Assembly: GCF_900018785.1 (NCBI RefSeq)
Contig: NZ_FCOY01000007.1
Span: forward strand, 730,632-794,631
From: Xanthomonas massiliensis
GTDB lineage: Bacteria; Pseudomonadota; Gammaproteobacteria; Xanthomonadales; Xanthomonadaceae
Reading direction: 5' to 3'
DNA length: 64,000 nucleotides
Shown here: in pieces, positions 53,861-64,000 of the stretch
How positions within the stretch are numbered: the first letter of the stretch is position 1
Layout: each line of letters opens with the position of its first letter
Notes under the pieces: generated by a model
Told to the model about the DNA's origin: nothing
The model's input: the letters and a program-made list of their open reading frames with translations, nothing else
Databases searched by the model: none
Made by a program: the position numbers and the translations under genes

Positions 53861-54859
53861 TCAACCGGCCTCGATGCCGTTGGAGGGGGCACGCAACAGC
53901 GTCTCCCTGGGCAACTCCCCGAAGATGCGGCGGTAGTTGTCCGCGAAACGCGACAGATCCCACAGGCCGTAGCTCAAGGCGATCGACTTCACCGAGCGCC
54001 GGCTGGCATCGGTCATGGACAGGCTTCGGCATGCCGAGCACAGCCTGAGCATCGACAGGTAGCGGTTCGGCGATATCCCCAGCAGGTTGTCGAAGGCGTA
54101 GCGCAGCGCGCGTTCGCTGACGCCGGCGGCATTGCAGATCTCGTGCATGTAGATATTGCGCCGCAGGTTGGAACGCATGAAGTTCTCGGCGCGCTGCAGG
54201 ATGAGGTAGTGGGTATGTCGTCCTCGCGAGCAGGTGGGACGGTCGCTGCCGGAAGCGGAAAGCATCGCCTGCAGATGCTTGTGCAAATAGGCCTCGCCGA
54301 TGCTCGTCTCCTGCACGCCGCTCATGTCGGCGGAGGAAACCAATCGCTGCCGCACGTGCTCGCACAGCTGCTGCAGCTCGCGCGCCTCCTGCCATTCTCC
54401 CGCCCTGAACAGCGACGCGCTGTTGCCGGGAGGCGTCACCCGTCCCAGGTTGAGTTCGGAGAATTTCTGATCGAAGCGCTTCAGCGGCACCAGCATGAAG
54501 GTAACGCGGGTGCCGGCGCTCAGCGCGAATTCGCTGATGCCGTCCGGCAGCACCGTCACCACCGCGCCGCATTCCAGGGGCGTGCCATGGCACCAGCTGC
54601 CGGCATCGCCCGTCTGGTGGACGAAGCCCAGCAGACACCAGTCCAGCGGCAGCATGAATCGGCCCCGGAACCGGAAACCGGTCTCCGCCGTGCACAACAG
54701 GACACCGTCGTGGACCCGGGACGTGATCGCCGCGCGTGGCCCGGCGTTGTCCAGCAGCACCATTTCCACTTCGCAGACCTTCAGCACGCCGCCCAACGTC
54801 ACCAGGTCGAGCGGCCTCAATTCATCATCCGCGATGCCACCGGCCTTGCTCTCGGACAT
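53861..54859 (-). CDS. AraC-family transcriptional regulator
   Basis: A 332-residue regulator with a C-terminal double helix-turn-helix domain (about 235-325): HEICNAAGVSERALRYAFDNLLGISPNRYL then VKSIALSYGLWDLSRFADNYRRIFGELPRETL (given in parts at about 240-270 and 285-316). The N-terminal 200 residues are a cupin-like sensor of no recognised ligand. It lies between the adhesin and the tad pilus, both surface attachment systems, so regulation of one or both is a reasonable inference. A 13-bp inverted repeat sits in its upstream region. Confidence 0.88.
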   Translation of the reverse strand: MSESKAGGIADDELRPLDLVTLGGVLKVCEVEMVLLDNAGPRAAITSRVHDGVLLCTAETGFRFRGRFMLPLDWCLLGFVHQTGDAGSWCHGTPLECGAVVTVLPDGISEFALSAGTRVTFMLVPLKRFDQKFSELNLGRVTPPGNSASLFRAGEWQEARELQQLCEHVRQRLVSSADMSGVQETSIGEAYLHKHLQAMLSASGSDRPTCSRGRHTHYLILQRAENFMRSNLRRNIYMHEICNAAGVSERALRYAFDNLLGISPNRYLSMLRLCSACRSLSMTDASRRSVKSIALSYGLWDLSRFADNYRRIFGELPRETLLRAPSNGIEAG

Positions 54860-55480
54860 GGCTCGAAAGTCCCCCCCCTTCGATACGACACGAACAAGCC
54901 CTCGCCCGGGGCGAAGCCCGGCAAGCGCAAATCATTCCAAGACCAGGGAGCGTCGATCCCGTGTGGTGACGCCCCTTCCCCCGAAATCGTGCACAGGGAT
55001 TCAAGCACGCCTATTAACGTATTCATGCACGATTTCGGCAATTGCCACGGCCCGGCCTGTTTCCAGCATCGTGAACCGAGTCACATATCAATCTCGGCCG
55101 AAACAAAAACGTGACACACGCCACATGGAACTTGCCCGGACGTTGCCGAATTTGTGCATCTCCCAACACCGCCGGACACCGATGATGCATCGCAGTCGGG
55201 GCAAAGCAGCGCTTGTCCCGGCACTCAGGGGGAATCATGAAAAGTCCACGGTGGAATGGACGCAGTACCTGTCCGGCGGCATCGCCGCGCATTCCAGTGC
55301 CTGTTTCAGGGCGGCCTCGCATGCTCCCCCTGATGTTCGATCCGGCCATCCTTCCAATACACGCGAATGCCCTCTGGCGCATGGGAGCGACGGGGGGATT
55401 GGCCATTCCAACCGGCGGAGCGATCCAGAATCCGGCCGGATCGTCCCGGGGAAAGTCCCCGACAACCACGGAGTAGACCG
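54860..55480. other. 621-bp control region between AraC regulator and tad locus
   Basis: Markedly AT-richer than its surroundings at 54980-55170. It should hold the promoters of the divergent araC-type gene and of flp. A 13-bp inverted repeat (54981-55038) and a small hairpin CGGGGA/TCCCCG (55447-55461) just before the flp ribosome-binding site are visible. No coding sequence is convincing, and no known riboswitch was recognised. Confidence 0.6.
54981..55038. repeat. 13-bp perfect inverted repeat, 32-bp AT-rich spacer
   Basis: CCGAAATCGTGCA (54981-54993) and its complement TGCACGATTTCGG (55026-55038) flank 32 bp including TATTAACGTATT. Spacing and symmetry suggest two operator half-sites for a dimeric regulator, possibly the adjacent AraC protein, more than a terminator. 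Confidence 0.6.
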
Positions 55481-55651
55481 ATGAATGCGATCCGCAAGTT
55501 CCTGAAGGAAGAAGACGGCGTGACGGCCCTGGAGTACGGACTGCTGGCGGCCATCGTCGCCGGCATTCTCGTGGCCACGGCCAAGCCCCAGCTGACGGCA
55601 TTCTTCACCGAGCTCTTCACCAAGCTGCGCCAGGCCGTCAGCGAGCAATAA
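55481..55651 (+). CDS. flp: Flp-family type IVb major pilin
   Basis: A 56-residue prepilin. The short basic leader MNAIRKFLKEEDG ends at the TadV/CpaA cleavage site and is followed by VTALEYGLLAAIVAGILVA, the Flp hydrophobic segment with the essential Glu-Tyr pair. GGAG lies 7 bp before the ATG. First gene of the tad locus; the small hairpin directly upstream may affect its translation or mRNA stability. Confidence 0.95.
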   Translation: MNAIRKFLKEEDGVTALEYGLLAAIVAGILVATAKPQLTAFFTELFTKLRQAVSEQ

Positions 55652-55660
55652 CGACCGGCC

Positions 55661-56209
55661 GTGGATATGTCGACCCATCGACTGGTAGTGATCGTGTTCT
55701 GCATGGGGGTCATTGCGAGTGACCTGTATGCCAGGCGCGTCTCCAACCGCTGGCTGCTGGCCGGGCTGGCGGTTGGGGTTCTCCTGCACGTCGATGCCTG
55801 GCGGCTTGGCCAGGCCGGATTCCCCGGGTCGGCATTGCTGGGCCTGGCGGTCGGCCTGGTGGCGCTGCTGCCTTTCCATGCCGTGGGCTGGATGGGTGCA
55901 GGCGACGTCAAGTTCTTTTCCGTCATCGGATTCCTGCTCGGCTGGCAGGCCCTGCTGCCGGTGTGGATCATCGCCAGCCTGCTGGCCGGCGTGCATGCCA
56001 CGGCGGTCGTGCTGGCCCGCTATCGGGACGGCGCATGGATCCCGCTGCACCTGCAGCTGTTCCTGCACGGCACCCAGGTCCGCCCCGGGGTCCACGGCTG
56101 GTGGGCACGGATGCTGGCGGCGCGCCAGGGCCGGAAAGGAATTCCGTACGCGGCCTATCTCGGCATCGGCGTACTGGTGTGGATTCTTGTCCCGGGAGTC
56201 AGGACATGA
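55661..56209 (+). CDS. cpaA: prepilin peptidase CpaA/TadV (A24 family)
   Basis: Inner-membrane aspartic peptidase that matures Flp and the TadE-like pseudopilins. The 182 residues have five to six helices and the two catalytic aspartates, in ASDLYARRVSNRW (near 20) and GAGDVKFF (near 82). The start is GTG at 55661 or ATG at 55667, two codons later. It ends overlapping tadE (ATGA). Confidence 0.92.
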   Translation: MDMSTHRLVVIVFCMGVIASDLYARRVSNRWLLAGLAVGVLLHVDAWRLGQAGFPGSALLGLAVGLVALLPFHAVGWMGAGDVKFFSVIGFLLGWQALLPVWIIASLLAGVHATAVVLARYRDGAWIPLHLQLFLHGTQVRPGVHGWWARMLAARQGRKGIPYAAYLGIGVLVWILVPGVRT

Positions 56210-56721
56210 GCCGTCCTTGCCGGACCGGCGCGACAAGCCCGTCGCGCGGTGCCACCGGGGGACCGGCGGGCCAGCGCGGCGTCGTCACCATCGAATTCGC
56301 ACTGATGCTCATGCTGGGGTTGCTCCCTCTGCTGTTGCTGACCTTCTCCGGCGCGATGATCTTCGCCGCGAAGCAATCGCTGTCGCTGGCCGCGGCCGAG
56401 GGCGCGCGGGCGACGCTGCATTACGGCAGCGATGCGCAACGCCAGGCGTCGGCGCACGCGGCCGCAGTCCGCTCCATGCAGTGGCTGCTGGGATTTGCCG
56501 GCAATTCGAACGCGGCAGGCATCGAAGTCTCCGGTCCGATCGCCTGCGAAGCGGGCTCGGGCACCTATTGCTACACCGTCACCACGTCCTACCGATACGA
56601 CGAAAAACCCTTTCTGCCCGGTACGGCCGCGCTTTACGGCTGGGTGATGGGCGCCTCCCTGAAGGATGCCGCCACCGCCCAGCTGGATGCCGAGTCCGCC
56701 AGGCAATTGGGCTTGAGATAG
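56206..56721 (+). CDS. tadE: TadE-family pseudopilin
   Basis: A 171-residue minor pilin-like protein. After a basic N-terminus comes GQRGVVTIEFALMLMLGLLPLLLLTFSGAMIFAAKQ (about 22-57), the TadE-type prepilin segment with the conserved Thr-Ile-Glu-Phe. The rest has two cysteines that may pair (C124 and C132 region). Its ATG overlaps cpaA. It is expected to be processed by CpaA and to support pilus assembly. Confidence 0.88.
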   Translation: MSRPCRTGATSPSRGATGGPAGQRGVVTIEFALMLMLGLLPLLLLTFSGAMIFAAKQSLSLAAAEGARATLHYGSDAQRQASAHAAAVRSMQWLLGFAGNSNAAGIEVSGPIACEAGSGTYCYTVTTSYRYDEKPFLPGTAALYGWVMGASLKDAATAQLDAESARQLGLR

Positions 56722-56803
56722 CAATACCTCCCCCGGAAAAACCATCGGATGTCCGATCCGGCCCCACCGCGCCCCGGATCGTTGCCTGCAAGGAGAACCG
56801 CGG

Positions 56804-57880
56804 ATGCAGAAGGTCACACGTATCGTTGCCGTCGCATTGGTCGTTCTGGCATTGATCATGGCGGTTGTCGCCATCAGCGTCGGCAAGCGCGGTACCCACA
56901 CCACGGCGGCAGCCGGCACATCGGAGCCCACCCCGTCCTTGCCGGTGGTGGTCGCCACCCGCGAGCTGGCCGCGGGCACGGCCATCCCCGGGGATGCATT
57001 GCAGATCGTGGACAAGCCGCAACGTCCACCAGGCGCCTATACCCGCATCGACCAGGTGGCCGGACGGGTTCCGGCCCAGCACGTCCCGTCCGGCTCAATC
57101 CTGACGGCCACGATGATCGCGCGCGGCCTGGGACTTCAGCTCAACCCCGGCGAGCGCGCCATCGCGGTCCCCGTGGACGAGCTGACGGGCGCGGGCAACC
57201 GGGTGGCGCCCGGCGACTATGTCGACGTGTTCCTCAACCTGGGCGATTCGCGCCGCGCCGCCGCGGAAGACGTGCCGAGCCAGGCGCGATTGCTGCTCTC
57301 CCGCGTCCGGGTCCTGGGCTACGGTGCGGACGATCTGGATCGCCGCGCTGCCGCCGCGGAGGAAGCACCGGCTCCCCCGCCCGCCGAGGCCGATTCCAGC
57401 CCCGCCTCCGGCACTGCGCCCAACCGCAGCGACAGCCGTCGTGCCCGCGCGCTGGCCGAGCGTGGCGACGAGGCCCCGTACGGCAGCCCGTCCTCCGTCG
57501 CCGGTGGCGCGGCACGGTCCGCGATACTGGCCGTGCCGGTCGAGGACGCCAGCAGCCTGCTGCTGGGCGCGCAGACGGGCAAGCTGTTCCTGGCCCTGCG
57601 TAGCCCGGTCGACGACGGCCTGGCCGATGCCTCGCTGTTCCCGCGGCCGCGCAAGGTGCTCGCGCCACGCGCGGACCTCGGGCCCGACGAGCGTGCGGCC
57701 CTGGGGGCTCCCGAGAACGAGGCCTTTGCCGGCATCGACAGTCGCGCCCTGTCGGGCAATGCATCGGCCGCCGTCCAGGCTCCGCCGCCGGCCCGCACCG
57801 GCGCCACCGGCACTGCCCGCCGCAACGGAATCGAGATCATTCGTGGCGACGGGCAAGGCTCGCGTCTGTCCCCCCCGTAA
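56804..57880 (+). CDS. cpaB: Flp pilus assembly protein CpaB/RcpC
   Basis: Periplasmic protein anchored by one N-terminal helix (about 7-25), 358 residues. A SAF domain lies at about 47-110 (VVVATRELAAGTAIPGDALQI, PSGSILTATMI), followed by the CpaB core (AIAVPVDELTGAGNRVAPGDYVDVFLNL). A low-complexity Ala/Ser/Pro insert (about 185-235) separates it from a second conserved part. Thought to gate or stabilise the CpaC secretin. AAGGAG lies 8 bp before the ATG. Confidence 0.92.
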   Translation: MQKVTRIVAVALVVLALIMAVVAISVGKRGTHTTAAAGTSEPTPSLPVVVATRELAAGTAIPGDALQIVDKPQRPPGAYTRIDQVAGRVPAQHVPSGSILTATMIARGLGLQLNPGERAIAVPVDELTGAGNRVAPGDYVDVFLNLGDSRRAAAEDVPSQARLLLSRVRVLGYGADDLDRRAAAAEEAPAPPPAEADSSPASGTAPNRSDSRRARALAERGDEAPYGSPSSVAGGAARSAILAVPVEDASSLLLGAQTGKLFLALRSPVDDGLADASLFPRPRKVLAPRADLGPDERAALGAPENEAFAGIDSRALSGNASAAVQAPPPARTGATGTARRNGIEIIRGDGQGSRLSPP

Positions 57881-57899
57881 CCCTGGAGCCGCTCGGCAC

Positions 57900-59249
57900 A
57901 TGAGCACTGCCTCGCCCTGTCCCCGTACTCGTCCCCACTCCACCGCCCGTGGCCTGTTGCTGGGCATCGCCATGATGGCCGGCCTGTCGCTGGTGCCGAT
58001 ACGGCCGGCCGCGGCCGCCGACGCCCAGGTGGTCCTGCAAAGTCACGAACAGCGGCCCTGGCAGCTGCCTGCCGACCTGGAACGGCTGGCCATCGCCAAC
58101 CCCGACGTCGCGGACGTGGTCACCCTGCGCGACAGGCACCAGGCCCTGCTCGTGGGCAAGGCGCCGGGCACCACCACCTTGCTGCTGTGGCAGCGCGATG
58201 CGGCAAGCCCGCAACGGATCCGGGTGGAAGTGCGCAATGCCGTCCAGGACGCATTGCTGGGGGACTCCACGGCGACCACCCACGTCCAGGATGGACAGGC
58301 CCTGCTCGCGGGCTCGCACGATTCCACGCTGCAGCACGAGCAGGCCCGCAAGGCGCTGTCGGCGGCGTTGCCCGACAAGGGCACGGTCAACGACGTCTCG
58401 ACCGTCGCCAGTGGCGGCGTGGTCCAGGTGGAAGTCCGCGTGGTCGAATTCAACAAGACCACCCTGAAGCAGCTGGGCCTGAACTTCTCCAACAGCAACG
58501 GCGGCTTCAGTTACGGCTTCACCAGCCCGACCGGATCCTCCGGCAGTTCCGGCTCCGGGGACAGCGGCAGCGCGTTGTCGTCGGCGTTCAACCTCGTTGC
58601 CAGTTCGCTGACCCATGGCTGGGACGCCAGCCTGGACCTGCTTCAGAGCAACGGCATGGCCCGGGTGCTGGCCGAGCCGACGCTGGTGGCCCTGTCCGGG
58701 CAGAGTGCCAGCTTCCTGGCCGGCGGCGAGTTGCCGATCCTCGAGCCGCAGGGGCTCGGCACCACGACCGTCACCTACAAGCCCTTCGGCATCGGCCTCA
58801 CCGTCACCCCGACCGTGCTCTCCCGCGACCGCATCGCATTGAAGGTGGCCCCGGAAGCGAGCGACCTGGACTACACCAACGGCGTCACCCTCAGTGGCGT
58901 GCAGGTGCCCGCGATCACCACTCGCCGGGCGGACACCACCATCGAACTGGGCGATGGCGAGAGCTTCGTGATCGGCGGGCTGATCAGCAGCAACCTGACG
59001 TCCACGGTGAACAAGATCCCCCTGCTGGGCGACCTGCCGATCATCGGCTCCTTCTTCCGCAACCTCAATTACAAGCGCCAGGACAAGGAGCTGGTGATCG
59101 TGGTCACTCCCCGGCTGGTGCAGCCGCTGGCGCGCGGCACGCGGATATCGCTGCCCGGCGAGCATGAGTCCCAGCCCGACATGCCGGTATGGGGTGCCTG
59201 GTTGCTCCATCCCGCAGGCCCGGATCCCGTCCCCGGCTTTTCCCGCTGA
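57900..59249 (+). CDS. cpaC: Flp pilus secretin CpaC/RcpA
   Basis: Outer-membrane secretin of the Tad system, 449 residues with a signal peptide (about 1-40, PAAAA/DAQ). An N-terminal T2SS-like domain (residues 45-105, ERLAIANPDVADVVTLRD) and a BON-like part precede the secretin domain: VQVEVRVVEFNKTTLKQLG, LAEPTLVALSGQSASFLAGGE, VTPTVLSRDRI and the hallmark VPLLGDLPIIGSFF-type KIPLLGDLPIIGSFFRN. The ATG at 57900 overlaps no gene and is 19 bp after cpaB. Confidence 0.94.
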   Translation: MSTASPCPRTRPHSTARGLLLGIAMMAGLSLVPIRPAAAADAQVVLQSHEQRPWQLPADLERLAIANPDVADVVTLRDRHQALLVGKAPGTTTLLLWQRDAASPQRIRVEVRNAVQDALLGDSTATTHVQDGQALLAGSHDSTLQHEQARKALSAALPDKGTVNDVSTVASGGVVQVEVRVVEFNKTTLKQLGLNFSNSNGGFSYGFTSPTGSSGSSGSGDSGSALSSAFNLVASSLTHGWDASLDLLQSNGMARVLAEPTLVALSGQSASFLAGGELPILEPQGLGTTTVTYKPFGIGLTVTPTVLSRDRIALKVAPEASDLDYTNGVTLSGVQVPAITTRRADTTIELGDGESFVIGGLISSNLTSTVNKIPLLGDLPIIGSFFRNLNYKRQDKELVIVVTPRLVQPLARGTRISLPGEHESQPDMPVWGAWLLHPAGPDPVPGFSR

Positions 59250-59261
59250 GAGCGCCCGCCC

Positions 59262-60559
59262 GTGAATTCACCCGTGGCCATGCATCCCCGTCACCCGCCC
59301 GAAGACGCCATGACGCTGTCGTTCTACGCGCCGGACAGCGTCGCCGCGCGCCGGCTGGCGGAGAAGCTGCATGCCATCGCACGCATCCAGTGGATCGACA
59401 GCACCCTGGTCGCTCCGCTCGCCCTCGCCCAGTCCGACCAGGTCGGCCCGGTGCTGCTGCTGGATTTCCTGTCGCCCCATGCCGCGCATTCCTCCGGCCT
59501 CGCCCGGGAACTCGCGGGCCTGATGCCCGGCTGCTCCCTGGTGGCGGTCGGATCGGCGGCCGGCGAGGACGCGGCCGGGGTACTGGCCGCGTTGCGTACG
59601 GGCGTCAAGGAATTCGTCGACATAGAGTCCGAGGCAGGCGCCATCGACACGCTGCTTCGCAAGGTGCTGGATGCGGCGGGCCAGGCTCGGCAAGCCGCAC
59701 TCGCCCCGGTTCCCGCACGCCACGCGCGCCTGGTGCTGCTCAGGGGGGTAAGGCCCGGCATCGGCACCAGCACGCTGGCGGTCCATCTCGCCGTGATGGC
59801 GCAGCGCCGCTGGGCCGCGCATCCTCCCGCGACAGGGAGTGTCGCCGGCGCCGACCGCAACCACGTGTTGCTGCTCGACCTGGGACGCCCCGCCGGCGAT
59901 ACCCGCCTCTATCTCGACATCGAGGCCAGGTACGGCTACGACGAGCTGCTGCGCAGCGTCGACCGCCTCGACGGGACATTCGTCCGCACCGCATTGGCCA
60001 GCGATCCCAACGGCGTGGTCGTGGTCGGGGAGGACAGCAGTGCGGTGCAGGCCCCGGCGGGCGGCAGGGAAGCGGCCGAGCTGGTCGCCCGCCTGCGCAC
60101 CCTGTTCGACGTCATCGTCTGCGATATCGGCGGGTTGCCCGACGCCTTCGTCCCTGCGGCGCTGCTGCAGCAGGCGGACGAGATCTGGCTGGTCACCGAC
60201 CAGTCGATCGGTGCCCTGGTCTCGCTGGATGTCAGCATCCAGGAACTGAAGAAGCAGCAGCTCTGGGGCGACAAGCTGAAACTCGTGATAGATCGCTACC
60301 ATGAGAACTACGGTATCGGCGCGGCGCAGATTGCCTCCCGTTTCGACCTGCCGCTGCTGGCCACGCTGCCCGAGAGGACGCGCACCATGCGGGCAAGCTC
60401 GGGCATCGGGCGGCTGATCCTCGACCACGCGCCGCGGGATCCCTACCTGCGGGCAATGCATCCGCTGGTCGACCGGCTTGCGCCGGCGCCCGGCCCGTCG
60501 CCCCTCCACGCCAGGCCCCGTCCCTGGCAAGCCATAGCCCACCGCCTGGGGATCTCCCG

Positions 60560-60575
<16 letters not shown>
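59262..60575 (+). CDS. cpaE: TadZ/CpaE-like ParA-type localisation ATPase
   Basis: A 437-residue protein with an N-terminal receiver-like domain (about 17-140) and a C-terminal ParA/MinD-like domain from about 155. The deviant Walker A is degenerate: RGVRPGIGTSTLAVHL (about 160-175) has neither the signature lysine nor the usual second lysine, so ATP hydrolysis is doubtful, as reported for some TadZ proteins. DIGGLPDAF near 288 is the Walker B region. It places the pilus machine at the cell pole. The 3' end overlaps cpaF by 16 bp. Confidence 0.9.
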
Positions 60576-61971
<1,396 letters not shown>

Positions 61972-61975
<4 letters not shown>

Positions 61976-62910
61976 GCCTGGTCCTGGCCCTGCTGAGTGT
62001 CGTCCTGCTGCTGCTCGCGGCGGCGGTGGAGCTGTGGTGGGGCGTCAGCGCACGCCAACGCCAGCGCGCCGAACTGGAGCGCATCGAGATGCGCCTGCCT
62101 TCCTCGCTCGCCGCCCGTCCGGTGGCGGCCGCGTCCGGCGGCGAGGCGTGGCGGGGACAGCAGGGCACCGCAACCGCCCTGCCTTGGGATGGCCTGATGC
62201 GCCGTGCGGGGCTGCCCGCCGGCTGGCGCACGGCCTCGATCCTGCTGGCGCTGGGCCTGGTACTGGCCGTGCTGGCCACGTTGCGCATGGGCACGCCCTG
62301 GATCGTCCCGCCGGTCGTGCTGCTCTACGCCGCCCTGGTCGCGCTGTGGCTGTCCCGGCGCATCGACCGATTGCGGCAGAAACTGCTGGGGCAGCTTCCG
62401 GATTTCCTCGACAACATGGTCCGCATGACCTCGGTCGGCAACAGCCTGCCGATGGCGTTCCAGGGCGCCAGCGCCCAGGTCCTCGCCCCGTTGCGCCCGC
62501 TGCTGGATACGACCCTGCTTTACAGCCGTGGCGGCATGGAGCTCGACCAGGCGCTGCTCAAGGCCTCCCGGCCCTACCGCATCGAGATCCTGGAGGTGCT
62601 CGCGCTGGTCCTGGGCGTCAGCATCCGCATCGGCGGGCGCGCCGACCAGGTACTGCAGCGGCTGGCCAATTTCATGCGCGACCTGCAGCAGGCGCAACAC
62701 GAACTGCGCGCCACGACTTCCGAGACGCGCGCGTCCTCCTGGGTCCTGGGACTGCTGCCGCCGGGCTGCGTGTGCTTCATGGCGTTGCTCAGCCCCGACT
62801 TCTTCCAACCCATGTTCCACGACCCGCTGGGGCTGAAGCTGCTCGGCATGGCCCTTGCCCTGGAAGCACTGGGGGCCCTCCTTCTCTATCGACTGGCCAA
62901 GTCGATATGA
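61972..62910 (+). CDS. tadB: Tad inner-membrane platform protein TadB
   Basis: GspF-like platform protein, 312 residues. One N-terminal helix, a helix pair near 82-125, the GspF domain (about 138-270: LPDFLDNMVRMTSVGNSLPMAF) and two C-terminal helices. Together with TadC it anchors the CpaF ATPase. Overlaps cpaF. Confidence 0.93.
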
Positions 62911-62953
62911 GCCGCATTCCGCCCGATTCCCGGGGTCCGGGAGACCGCACGCC

Positions 62954-63919
62954 ATGAGCGCCAGCATGCTCCTCGCCATCGCTGCCGGCATCCTCGCACT
63001 GGGGCTGCTGTTGCTGGCCCTCGCCCTGTTGCTGCGCGATCGGCGCAACGCACAGGCCGAAGCCACCCTCCAGACCGCATTGATCCGCCGCGCCCTGGCG
63101 CCCGGCATGTCCGCGAGCGAGGCCGGGCCCGAAGCTTCCGGATCGTCGGCCTGGCACGGATGGATCGATCGATTGGCGGCATTCGGAAGGAGATTCCAGG
63201 GCAGCCGGCTGGAACACGCGCTGCTGGCCCGCGAGGATCGCATGCTGCTGGACCAGGCCGGCTGGAACAGCCTGACGGGCGCGGCCGTGTTCCTGGCCTT
63301 GCGGCTGTTGCTGGCCCTGGTCTTCCTGCTGCTGGCGCTTGTCCTGTTCGGCCGCGACGGTGGCAACCTGCCGATCGTGATGGTCTGCGGGGCCGCCGCC
63401 GGCGTGCTGCTGCCGAAGCTCGCGCTCAGGGCCTGGTCCAACCGGCTGCGCAAGCAGGCCGCCGACGAGCTGCCGATGCTGATCGACTTGCTGCGCCTGC
63501 TGCAGGGCGTGGGCATGAGCATGGACCAGAGCCTGCAGATGCTCGGCGAGCAGCTGCGTCGCGCCATCCCCCTGCTCGGACGCGAGTTGCAGGCGGCCAA
63601 CGTGGCCTACATGCGTGGCCGCTCGCGCGAGCAGTCCCTGCAGCGGCTCGCGGAGGTATTCGACAACGAAGATCTGCGCAGCCTGGTGGCCCTCGTACTG
63701 CAGGTCCACCGGCACGGCGGGGCCGTGCAGGAGCCGCTGCACCAGTTCGCCGAACGGCTGCGCGAACGCCGGCGAATGGAGCTGAAGGAGAAGGTGGGCA
63801 AGCTCTCGGTCAAGATGACCGTGGTCATGATGTTCACGTTGCTGCCTGCACTGATGCTGGTGCTGTCCGGCCCCGCCATCCTGGCGCTGGCGCGCACCCT
63901 CGTCGGAATGGGGGACTGA
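62954..63919 (+). CDS. tadC: Tad inner-membrane platform protein TadC
   Basis: Second GspF-like platform protein, 321 residues. An N-terminal helix, a helix pair near 110-160 and the GspF domain (about 175-300: LPMLIDLLRLLQGVGMSMDQSL) are followed by a final helix MTVVMMFTLLPALMLVLSGP. ATG at 62954 is used; the frame opens earlier inside tadB without homology. Confidence 0.93.
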   Translation: MSASMLLAIAAGILALGLLLLALALLLRDRRNAQAEATLQTALIRRALAPGMSASEAGPEASGSSAWHGWIDRLAAFGRRFQGSRLEHALLAREDRMLLDQAGWNSLTGAAVFLALRLLLALVFLLLALVLFGRDGGNLPIVMVCGAAAGVLLPKLALRAWSNRLRKQAADELPMLIDLLRLLQGVGMSMDQSLQMLGEQLRRAIPLLGRELQAANVAYMRGRSREQSLQRLAEVFDNEDLRSLVALVLQVHRHGGAVQEPLHQFAERLRERRRMELKEKVGKLSVKMTVVMMFTLLPALMLVLSGPAILALARTLVGMGD

Positions 63920-63923
63920 AGCC

Positions 63924-64000
63924 GTGTCCTTCCGCCCAACTGCCAGCCACGCGCTGCTCGCCGCCCTGCTTCTGCCCCTGGCCGCCTGCCGTTCGGACCC
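63924..64000 (+). CDS. 5' end of a lipoprotein gene, probably TadD-like
   Basis: GTG at 63924 begins a lipoprotein signal with the LAAC lipobox (residues about 19-22) and the window ends three codons later. It comes 4 bp after tadC, where TadD (a TPR pilotin-like lipoprotein) is normally encoded. Identity is inferred only from position and signal. Confidence 0.6.
   Translation, partial: MSFRPTASHALLAALLLPLAACRSD

Overview
The window is a very GC-rich (about 70%) stretch of a gammaproteobacterial chromosome. Gene content and order point to the Xanthomonadaceae/Lysobacteraceae (Lysobacter, Luteimonas, Pseudoxanthomonas or relatives): glyA-nrdR-ribD-[FMN riboswitch]-ribE-ribBA, mreBCD-mrdA-rodA, mltB-rlpA-D,D-carboxypeptidase, hslVU, dapF-DUF484-xerC and a tad pilus locus. 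The genus is inferred and cannot be fixed from the sequence alone. Coding density is high, many genes overlap by ATGA or GTGA, and most of the long alternative ORFs are shadows caused by GC skew. No rRNA, tRNA, insertion sequence or CRISPR array was seen.

Layout. 0-4.4 kb: one-carbon and riboflavin genes, with a complete FMN riboswitch between ribD and ribE. 4.5-8.4 kb: cell-wall enzymes mltB, rlpA and a PBP5-type carboxypeptidase. 8.6-12.4 kb: a butanediol/acetoin-type SDR and the three-gene proton-translocating transhydrogenase pntA1-pntA2-pntB behind an FNR-type site. 12.5-18.6 kb: the elongasome operon mreBCD-mrdA-rodA. 18.7-25 kb: an adenosine kinase, an aspartyl protease broken by an amber codon, a lipoprotein, an M1 aminopeptidase thrown out of frame by a 22-bp duplication, a frameshifted YbaK-like gene and ubiE.

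25.1-27.8 kb: anaerobic (class III) ribonucleotide reductase. The catalytic chain, the glycyl-radical domain and the activase are three separate ORFs. The promoter reads as an FNR/ANR box centred at -41.5 plus two NrdR-like boxes 32 bp apart; nrdR itself lies at 2.5-3.0 kb. 27.9-34.3 kb: a fungal-type cytosine deaminase, a ThrE-type exporter, a DUF1302 porin, an orphan F1-epsilon-like gene and a DASS dicarboxylate transporter, also behind an FNR-type site. 34.3-36.4 kb: hslVU with a sigma-32 promoter. 36.5-41 kb: a formate module (LysR regulator, OFA transporter, HPP membrane protein, NAD-dependent formate dehydrogenase).

41.9-47.1 kb: xerC, DUF484, dapF, lptM, a DUF454 membrane protein, and an oligopeptidase B whose C-terminus has been lost into the DUF454 gene. 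47.2-55 kb: an aminotransferase, an OmpA/BamE-like lipoprotein, a 1369-residue trimeric autotransporter adhesin and an AraC regulator. 55.5-64 kb: a tad/Flp pilus operon running off the right edge.

Taken together, the regulatory signals suggest a facultative lifestyle in which transhydrogenase, anaerobic dNTP synthesis and dicarboxylate uptake are switched together by an FNR/ANR/Clp-type regulator. Five coding lesions in four loci (three of them between 19.7 and 24.3 kb) are either real gene decay or sequencing error and should be checked in reads.
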